Shown here: positions 6,587-10,917 of the stretch, piece after piece | Layout of the letters: each line of letters opens with the position of its first letter | Position numbering within the stretch: position 1 is the stretch's first letter | Assembly (NCBI GenBank): GCA_021789355.1 | Contig: JAJYJR010000136.1 | Span: forward strand, 1-10,917 | Length of the DNA stretch: 10,917 bases | Reading direction: 5' to 3' | DNA from: Chloroflexota bacterium | Lineage (GTDB): Bacteria; Chloroflexota; Limnocylindria; Limnocylindrales; CSP1-4 | The notes under the pieces: model-generated | What the model saw: only the letters and a program-made list of their open reading frames with translations | The model's database searches: none | What the model was told of the DNA's origin: nothing | Translations under genes and position numbers: made by a program

Positions 6587-8191
6587 TCAGTCCACCGAGG
6601 CGAGCACGCCTCCCGCGCGCAGCGACACCACGACGGCAAGGACCGCCGCCAGGAGCGCGAAGCTTGCCGCGATGACCGGCCCGTTCGCCAGCCAGACGGC
6701 CGTTGCCGCGTCGCCGGCCCGCGAGAGCGCGCCGCGGCCACCGGCACCCTCGGCGCGCGGTCGCGCGAGGTCGCCGGCGCCCGGCTGACCACCGGCAAGC
6801 CTCGTGAGCCGGCCTGGCCATCCGGCGCCCACGGAGCGCGGTCCGCTCGGACCCGCGCCGGGCTCCTCCCGGTCTGATTCCGTCGGCCGTCGCAGTCCCA
6901 CCCACGCGAGCCGGGCGAACGGCACCAGCCCCAGCCAGGCCGCGGCCAGCATGAGCGACCCCATGAATCCGCCGGTGGCCTGGGTCAGCGAGGAGCGCAG
7001 GGTGAAGATGCCCCACCCCGGCAACCCGAACGTTGCGAGGGCCACGCCCAGCAGCCCCAGCGCGAGCAGCGGTGCCCGGCGCGCCCAGCCGTCCAGCCTG
7101 TCGAGCCGGGCCGTCCCCCAGGATCCCGCCAGCGCCAGGGTCCACGCCGCGAAGGCGGTTCGGGCCACGGCGTTCGCGGGCAACCAGGTGGTGGCCGCGG
7201 CCGGTCCGGCCGGGTCGGCCGTGGCCAGCGCCAGCAGGGCCAGCCCCGCATCGCCGATGAGCGTGTAGGCGAGCACGTGCCGCAGGTCGCCGTGCAGCGT
7301 GGCGACGATCGCGCCCCCCACGATGGTCACGAGCGCGACGATCGCGATCAGGGCGCGGACCTCGGCGAGAAGGGGCGTGCCGGCGGCGCCGCCGAAGGCG
7401 ATCGCCGGGGCGAGCACGCGCTGCTCCCAGGCGACGGCCGCCAGCGCGAACGCCGCCGGCAGCCAGACCGCGCGGGCCGCCACCAGCGCGACGGGGCCGG
7501 ACGTGGCAGCCCGCGCGACGATCGTGTGCAGCGGCATCGCGCCGAGGAAGATCCCGACCGCGCCAGCGACGAGCAGGAGCGCGGTCGCCACGCCGGTGGG
7601 GTCGGGCGCCACGGGCCCAGAGGGCCCCAGCAGCCACGCCATGCCCACCAGCCCGAGGCCGCAGGCGACCGTCGTCACACGCACAGCCCGACTCGCCGTC
7701 CTGGCGCCGGTTGCCTCCGGCGCGCCATCGGTCCCCTCCGCCATGACGGGCACCAGCACGACCGCGGCGGCGGTGACGAGCGCGATCGCGATCGGAGGAC
7801 CGCCCGTGCCCGCGGTCTGGAACTGCGCGTTCGCGCCCGACGGAGGGGTCATCAGCGAGCCGTTCAGCGCCGCGACGCCGGCCGCCAGCGCCGCGACTGC
7901 GACCGCCAGGGCGGCCGGCACGCGCGGGCCGGTGGACCGGACCGCGGCCGCGACTCCCAGCAGGAGCAGCATCGACGCCGCCGAGCTGGCCACGACGTCC
8001 GCGCCGTGCTGGCCCAGGGCGAAGGTCGCGTCGCCCATCACGACGGTCTTGAGCGGCGGTGCCACGATCGCGACCAGGGCACACGCGCCCAGCCCGACCG
8101 CGGCGGCGGCCGCCCCGAGCGGACGGCGCGCCGTGAGCGCCGCAAGGATGGCGGTGACGAGCGCGACCGTGACGAGGATGCCCGCGCTCAT
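6587..8191 (-). CDS. NuoN/HyfF-like proton antiporter-family membrane protein, divergent
   Basis: A 534-residue polytopic protein, with about 13-14 hydrophobic segments by eye, resembling the antiporter-like subunits of complex I, Mrp and group 4 hydrogenases. The match rests on MPLHT (219-223, aligning with the PLHxWLP motif of TM7), GDLRHVLAYTLIGDAG (301-316, aligning with the NxKRLLAYSSIxHxG motif) and ATFGLPGWGIFTLRSS (386-400, aligning with the GIPPxxGFxxK motif). The membrane lysines and TM5 glutamate of pumping homologues are not visible; the only Lys is Lys48, near the N-terminus. A hydrophilic Pro/Gly/Arg-rich stretch at about 433-500 precedes a final membrane helix (503-523). The ATG at 8191 lies 19 bases after the HyfE-like stop, with a weak GGGGCGG upstream. 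Probably cotranscribed with the HyfE-like gene and lepB. It could be a subunit of a hydrogenase or complex-I-like enzyme encoded elsewhere. Superfamily is fairly sure; subtype is not. Confidence 0.8.
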   Translation of the reverse strand: MSAGILVTVALVTAILAALTARRPLGAAAAAVGLGACALVAIVAPPLKTVVMGDATFALGQHGADVVASSAASMLLLLGVAAAVRSTGPRVPAALAVAVAALAAGVAALNGSLMTPPSGANAQFQTAGTGGPPIAIALVTAAAVVLVPVMAEGTDGAPEATGARTASRAVRVTTVACGLGLVGMAWLLGPSGPVAPDPTGVATALLLVAGAVGIFLGAMPLHTIVARAATSGPVALVAARAVWLPAAFALAAVAWEQRVLAPAIAFGGAAGTPLLAEVRALIAIVALVTIVGGAIVATLHGDLRHVLAYTLIGDAGLALLALATADPAGPAAATTWLPANAVARTAFAAWTLALAGSWGTARLDRLDGWARRAPLLALGLLGVALATFGLPGWGIFTLRSSLTQATGGFMGSLMLAAAWLGLVPFARLAWVGLRRPTESDREEPGAGPSGPRSVGAGWPGRLTRLAGGQPGAGDLARPRAEGAGGRGALSRAGDAATAVWLANGPVIAASFALLAAVLAVVVSLRAGGVLASVD

Positions 8192-8210
8192 GCCGGCCGC
8201 CCCGCCGCGA

Positions 8211-8861
8211 TCATCCCCCGGCCCGCCTGGAGCGTGTGCCGCCCGCCGCAGGTGCCGCCTGCGGTACCGGTGCCGCAGGCCCGACTCCGCCGCCGCGGAG
8301 GTCCTGCAGCAGCACCTCGCGGGAGGCCGCGGCGGCTCCCACGATCGCCAGTCCCAGCGCCACGATCTCCAGCTGGCCGGGCGTCCCGGCGAGTGCTGCC
8401 GCGACGAGGCCGCAGGCATCGAGGACGAGGACCGTTCCGATCGCGGTTCGGAGCGTGTCGCGGCTGAAGGCGGCGAGCGGGACGGCCGCGAAGGCCACGG
8501 CGACCCCGGCGGCAAGCGCGGTTGCCGGCCCTCGGCCGGGACCCGCGCTCGGCGCGACCACCCACCCGAGTGCGAGCCCGACCAGCACGAAGGCGGCCTC
8601 GGCCCAGCCCCCGAGCGGAAGCGGCGGCAGGAGTGCCGGGCCCTCGCGTTCGGCGAGCAGCAGCAGGTACGTGGCGAGCAGCGCGGTCACCAGCCAGAAG
8701 GCCAGCGCCAGCACCGGCGGCAGGGGGGACAGCGCGAGGGGCGAGAGGACCAGGGCAGCGCCCATGCCGAGCACCGCCACCCGCGCCGTCCGCGCCCGCA
8801 GGGACGCCGCCACGGCCATCGCGGTGGCGAGGGCCCCCATCCCGGCCAGCGCAGGTTCCAC
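8211..8861 (-). CDS. HyfE/NuoK-like membrane protein
   Basis: A 216-residue protein with about six or seven membrane segments (about 5-20, 27-45, 50-70, 86-104, 114-133, 140-158, 163-180). HyfE (hydrogenase-4 component E) is also about 216 residues and has a NuoK-like fold in the membrane arm next to an antiporter-like subunit. The best match is the segment 133-183: SRDTLRTAIG, then VLDACGLVAAALAG, then LEIVALGLAIVGAAAAS. In HyfE the corresponding segment has an RNxLRQxxG turn followed by a membrane helix with an acidic residue; that Glu is Asp148 here. The last 28 residues are an Ala/Pro/Gly/Arg-rich tail. The GTG at 8861 is chosen as the first good start, 14 bases after the lepB stop. An ATG at 8840 would remove seven residues. 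No clear ribosome binding site is seen. Assignment to HyfE rests on length, topology and this motif, from memory of the family. Confidence 0.7.
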   Translation of the reverse strand: MEPALAGMGALATAMAVAASLRARTARVAVLGMGAALVLSPLALSPLPPVLALAFWLVTALLATYLLLLAEREGPALLPPLPLGGWAEAAFVLVGLALGWVVAPSAGPGRGPATALAAGVAVAFAAVPLAAFSRDTLRTAIGTVLVLDACGLVAAALAGTPGQLEIVALGLAIVGAAAASREVLLQDLRGGGVGPAAPVPQAAPAAGGTRSRRAGG

Positions 8862-8875
8862 GGCCGGACCCAGGG

Positions 8876-9553
8876 TCAGGCCGCGCGCGCGAACGCCGCG
8901 GAGCGGTCGGCGACGGGAGCGGCCGGCGCGCGCTCGGCGGCCGGAGGGGCCTCGGCGCGGGCGCCCGAGGGGAGGGCAGAGGGCAACGGCAGCGGGCTCA
9001 GGTCGGGATACGTCGGCGTGGCCAGGATCTCGAACGTGTGGAGGGGCCAGTACCGCAGCCAGGCCCGACCGATGACGTTCGCGATCGGCACCGGCCCGAA
9101 CACCCGGGAATCGCTGGAGTTCTCGCGGTGATCGCCCATCACGAAGAGCGAGTTCGCCGGCACCACCCAGTGGTCCTGGCCCCCGAGGGGTTCCGTGGTC
9201 TGTCCCGGGAACACGTACGGCTCGCTGATCTCCTGGCCGTTGATGAACACGTGGCCGTTGCGGAGGTCCAGCACGTCTCCGGGCAGGCCGATCACGCGCT
9301 TGATGAACGGGGTCGAGCCGGGTGCCGCGCCGGGCGGCATGAAGACCACGATGTCGCCCCGCTTGTACGGGTCGAACCGAGGGGTGAGCTTGTCCACCAG
9401 CACGTACTGGTGCGGCAGCAGGGTGTTCTCCATGCTCATCTGCTCGACCTGGTACGGCTGGGCGATGAAGGTCTGGATGACCAGGAAGATGATGAGGGTA
9501 AGGACCAGTGTCTCGACCGCCTCCAGGAGGCAGCCGCGCGCGCGCTGGGTCAC
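8876..9553 (-). CDS. lepB: Signal peptidase I
   Basis: LepB cleaves signal peptides from exported proteins on the outer face of the cytoplasmic membrane by a Ser/Lys dyad. The 225-residue protein has one N-terminal membrane helix (about 12-30), then QVEQMSMENTL (35-45) with nucleophile Ser40 (usual SMxPTL reads SMENTL), YKRGDIVVF (63-71), FIKRVIGLPGD (83-93) with general base Lys85, and box E GDHRENSSDSRVFGPV (140-155). Residues 183-225 are a Pro/Ala-rich tail outside the catalytic fold and probably on the outer side. The GTG at 9553 leaves a short basic N-terminus (TQRARG) before the helix, as expected. Further-upstream in-frame codons would place the start at or before a -10-like element. 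No Shine-Dalgarno is visible. The HyfE-like gene follows after 14 bases. Confidence 0.93.
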   Translation of the reverse strand: MTQRARGCLLEAVETLVLTLIIFLVIQTFIAQPYQVEQMSMENTLLPHQYVLVDKLTPRFDPYKRGDIVVFMPPGAAPGSTPFIKRVIGLPGDVLDLRNGHVFINGQEISEPYVFPGQTTEPLGGQDHWVVPANSLFVMGDHRENSSDSRVFGPVPIANVIGRAWLRYWPLHTFEILATPTYPDLSPLPLPSALPSGARAEAPPAAERAPAAPVADRSAAFARAA

Positions 9554-9576
9554 GCGGGACGGACGTCTCGGATCAC
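9550..9576 (-). other. Possible 8-codon leader ORF upstream of lepB
   Basis: GTG at 9576-9574 lies eight bases after the TATACT hexamer, the same spacing as at the other apparently leaderless genes. It encodes V-I-R-D-V-R-P-A, then a TGA at 9552-9550 overlaps the lepB GTG start in GTGA. This geometry would allow a leaderless short ORF to deliver ribosomes to lepB, which has no ribosome binding site of its own. The ORF is too short for coding statistics, so this is inference from geometry only. Confidence 0.3.
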
Positions 9577-9584
9577 AAGGCGGG

Positions 9585-9590
9585 AGTATA
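9585..9590 (-). promoter_or_regulatory. Probable -10 element of the lepB unit
   Basis: TATACT on the minus strand, one of the best -10-like hexamers in the window. It lies 31 bases before the lepB GTG and eight before the short leader ORF. No -35 is recognised. It is divergent from the element at 9629. Confidence 0.55.
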
Positions 9591-9628
9591 GGCCCAAGCG
9601 ACGCACGGGGCGGGGAGCGGCTCCGTGG

Positions 9629-9634
9629 TAAGGT
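9629..9634 (+). promoter_or_regulatory. Probable -10 element of the Ig-like surface protein gene (leaderless)
   Basis: TAAGGT is followed after eight bases (CAGGCCTC) by the GTG at 9643. The spacing matches the other leaderless candidates, and only a weak AGG lies between. Confidence 0.45.
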
Positions 9635-9642
9635 CAGGCCTC

Positions 9643-10917
9643 GTGTCACGCCACTCCGTCGAGCTCGCCGGGCGCCTCGTTGCCATCGCCGCGCTCTTGC
9701 TGATCCTGGCGAACGCCACGCTGGTGGACCGTGTCCCGCCTGCCGTCCAGGCCGTCACGCTCGCCCGGACGACCGGAGACGCCCACGTCGGCCTGACCCA
9801 CACAACCGTCGACGTGCAGTTCACCAAGGCCGTCGACGAGAGCTCGGCCCAGCTCCACTTCCAGATGGTCCCGGAGGTCCGGGGGACCTTCTCGTGGGAC
9901 GGCACCCGGACCATGATCTTCACGCCCGCCCAGAAGCTCCCGGTCGCGACGCAGTTCGCGGTGACGATCTCGCCCGGGTTCCGCGACGTGAACGGCAACG
10001 TCGCCAACCAGGGCGCGACCACCTTCACGTTCCGGACCATCGGGCTCCCGGCACTCACCTCCAGCATCCCCGCCGCCGGCGCGACCGACGTCGCGGTCGA
10101 CTCGACGATCACGCTGACGTTCGACCGGCTGATGGACGTCGGCGCGACGCAGGCTGCGATCAGCATCCTGCCGTCGACGCGCTTCCGCGCCACCTGGAGC
10201 GGCCTGACGGTCACGCTGTCGCCGCTCGACCCACTCGCCTTCGGTACGCACTACATCGTGACGGTGTCCGACCTCGCGGCCGACACCGACGGCAACTCCC
10301 CGGCCGGACCGATCGCCGTGGACTTCACTACGGTCAGCGCCGGCCTCGGGTTGCTGAAGACCATCCCCGCCGACGGCTCGGCCGGGGCGCCCGTGAACGG
10401 CCCCATCGCGATGCTGTTCGACGGCCCGATCGATCCCGGGAGCATCAGTGGGCTGGTCCAGGTCACCCCGCCCGCCCCCGGCGAGCTGCGGGTGGAGACG
10501 GTGCCGGACGACGTGCCGGGGGACACGCCGCCCGCCAGCGTCCTCGTGTACCAGCCCTCCGCGCCGCTGGCGCCGCACACCACGTACACCGTGGAACTGC
10601 TGGATGGCGTCCAACGCGCCGGCGACCCGAGCGTGGTGGCCGCGGGGCGGACCTGGTCGTTCACCACGGGCGCCCCCACCGACTCGCTCCAGAACCAGGT
10701 GCTGTTCCTCTCCGCGCGCACCGGCGTCCGCAACCTGTGGGCGATGAACCCGGACGGCAGCAACCCCAGGCAGCTGACGGACGAGCTTGCGCCGGTGACG
10801 GCCTACGACGTCACCGCCGACGGGAAGCGGGTCGTCTACGCGTCGGGCGGCCTGGTCGAGACGTTCAGGCTCGGCGATTCGAACCCTACCGTCCTCACCC
10901 CGGGCGACGCGTTCGAC
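9643..10917 (+). CDS. Secreted or membrane-anchored protein with bacterial Ig-like domains and TolB-like propeller (partial, 3' cut)
   Basis: An open frame of 425 codons running off the window. Residues 1-11 are short and mildly basic (SRHSVELAGR), followed by a hydrophobic helix (12-28), giving a signal peptide or anchor; VQA at 36-38 is a possible cleavage site. Three tandem beta-sandwich domains of the Big_5 type follow at about 44-131, 134-231 and 235-344. Each has a version of the motif with a P-x-x-G turn, a short beta stretch such as STITLTFDRLMD (155-166), and a closing TxTF-like strand (TTFTF 127-131; VDFTT 226-230; WSFTT 340-344). From about 352, VLFLSARTG, LWAMNPDGSNPRQLT and ADGKRVVYAS are typical PD40/TolB beta-propeller blades. 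Such proteins act outside the cytoplasm in binding or envelope roles; a ligand cannot be told. The GTG start is supported by the upstream TAAGGT and by the signal sequence beginning at once. Confidence 0.85.
   Translation, partial: MSRHSVELAGRLVAIAALLLILANATLVDRVPPAVQAVTLARTTGDAHVGLTHTTVDVQFTKAVDESSAQLHFQMVPEVRGTFSWDGTRTMIFTPAQKLPVATQFAVTISPGFRDVNGNVANQGATTFTFRTIGLPALTSSIPAAGATDVAVDSTITLTFDRLMDVGATQAAISILPSTRFRATWSGLTVTLSPLDPLAFGTHYIVTVSDLAADTDGNSPAGPIAVDFTTVSAGLGLLKTIPADGSAGAPVNGPIAMLFDGPIDPGSISGLVQVTPPAPGELRVETVPDDVPGDTPPASVLVYQPSAPLAPHTTYTVELLDGVQRAGDPSVVAAGRTWSFTTGAPTDSLQNQVLFLSARTGVRNLWAMNPDGSNPRQLTDELAPVTAYDVTADGKRVVYASGGLVETFRLGDSNPTVLTPGDAFD

Noticed and set aside
6246..8084. 612-codon minus-strand open frame overlapping ndk and the NuoN-like gene
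   Set aside because: It crosses two unrelated real genes in another frame and yields an Arg/Gly-rich product with no hydrophobic pattern.
7277..9131. Long plus-strand open frames opposite the membrane-protein genes and lepB
   Set aside because: Antisense shadows; the minus-strand frames show membrane helices and family motifs while these show low-complexity sequence.
9573..10763. Minus-strand open frames opposite the Ig-like gene
   Set aside because: The plus frame gives a signal helix, repeated Ig-like domains and propeller motifs; the minus frames give none.

Overview
The window is very GC-rich by eye, with strong G/C bias at third codon positions, GTG starts as common as ATG, and tightly packed genes. 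No rRNA, tRNA, CRISPR array, insertion sequence or phage gene is visible. It looks like an ordinary chromosomal segment of a high-GC bacterium. Gene style, apparently leaderless promoters and the protein families suggest Chloroflexota (Limnocylindria-like) or possibly an actinobacterium. That placement is inference only.

Layout. (A) Positions 1-3180, minus strand: a coenzyme A / pantothenate operon read right to left as coaX (type III pantothenate kinase), coaBC (bifunctional phosphopantothenoylcysteine synthetase/decarboxylase) and panB (ketopantoate hydroxymethyltransferase). Four-base stop/start overlaps join them, and a further gene may begin at the left edge (1-55). (B) Positions 3181-3273: a divergent promoter region. 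(C) Positions 3274-3735, plus strand: an unrecognised 153-residue protein. (D) Positions 3861-6564, plus strand: an M16 zinc peptidase, a TPR-like helical protein and nucleoside diphosphate kinase (ndk), probably one operon. (E) Positions 6587-9553, minus strand: lepB (signal peptidase I), then a HyfE/NuoK-like and a NuoN/HyfF-like membrane protein. This unit converges on ndk with only 22 bases between. (F) Positions 9643-10917, plus strand: a secreted or membrane-anchored protein with three Ig-like domains and the start of a TolB/PD40-type propeller, cut by the window edge.

How the genes work together. Block A supplies ketopantoate, phosphorylates pantothenate and converts it to 4'-phosphopantetheine. 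Block D combines proteolysis and nucleotide metabolism with no obvious shared pathway. Block E is the most unusual. Two membrane proteins resembling the antiporter-like arm of group 4 hydrogenases / complex I sit in a transcription unit that lies wholly inside the window, yet no hydrogenase or NADH dehydrogenase catalytic subunit is present. The larger one also lacks the membrane lysines and glutamate expected of a proton pump.

Regulatory signals. Several genes have a TANNNT -10-like hexamer 7-8 bases before the start codon and no Shine-Dalgarno sequence, which points to leaderless mRNAs. lepB may be preceded by an 8-codon leaderless ORF whose stop overlaps the lepB start.
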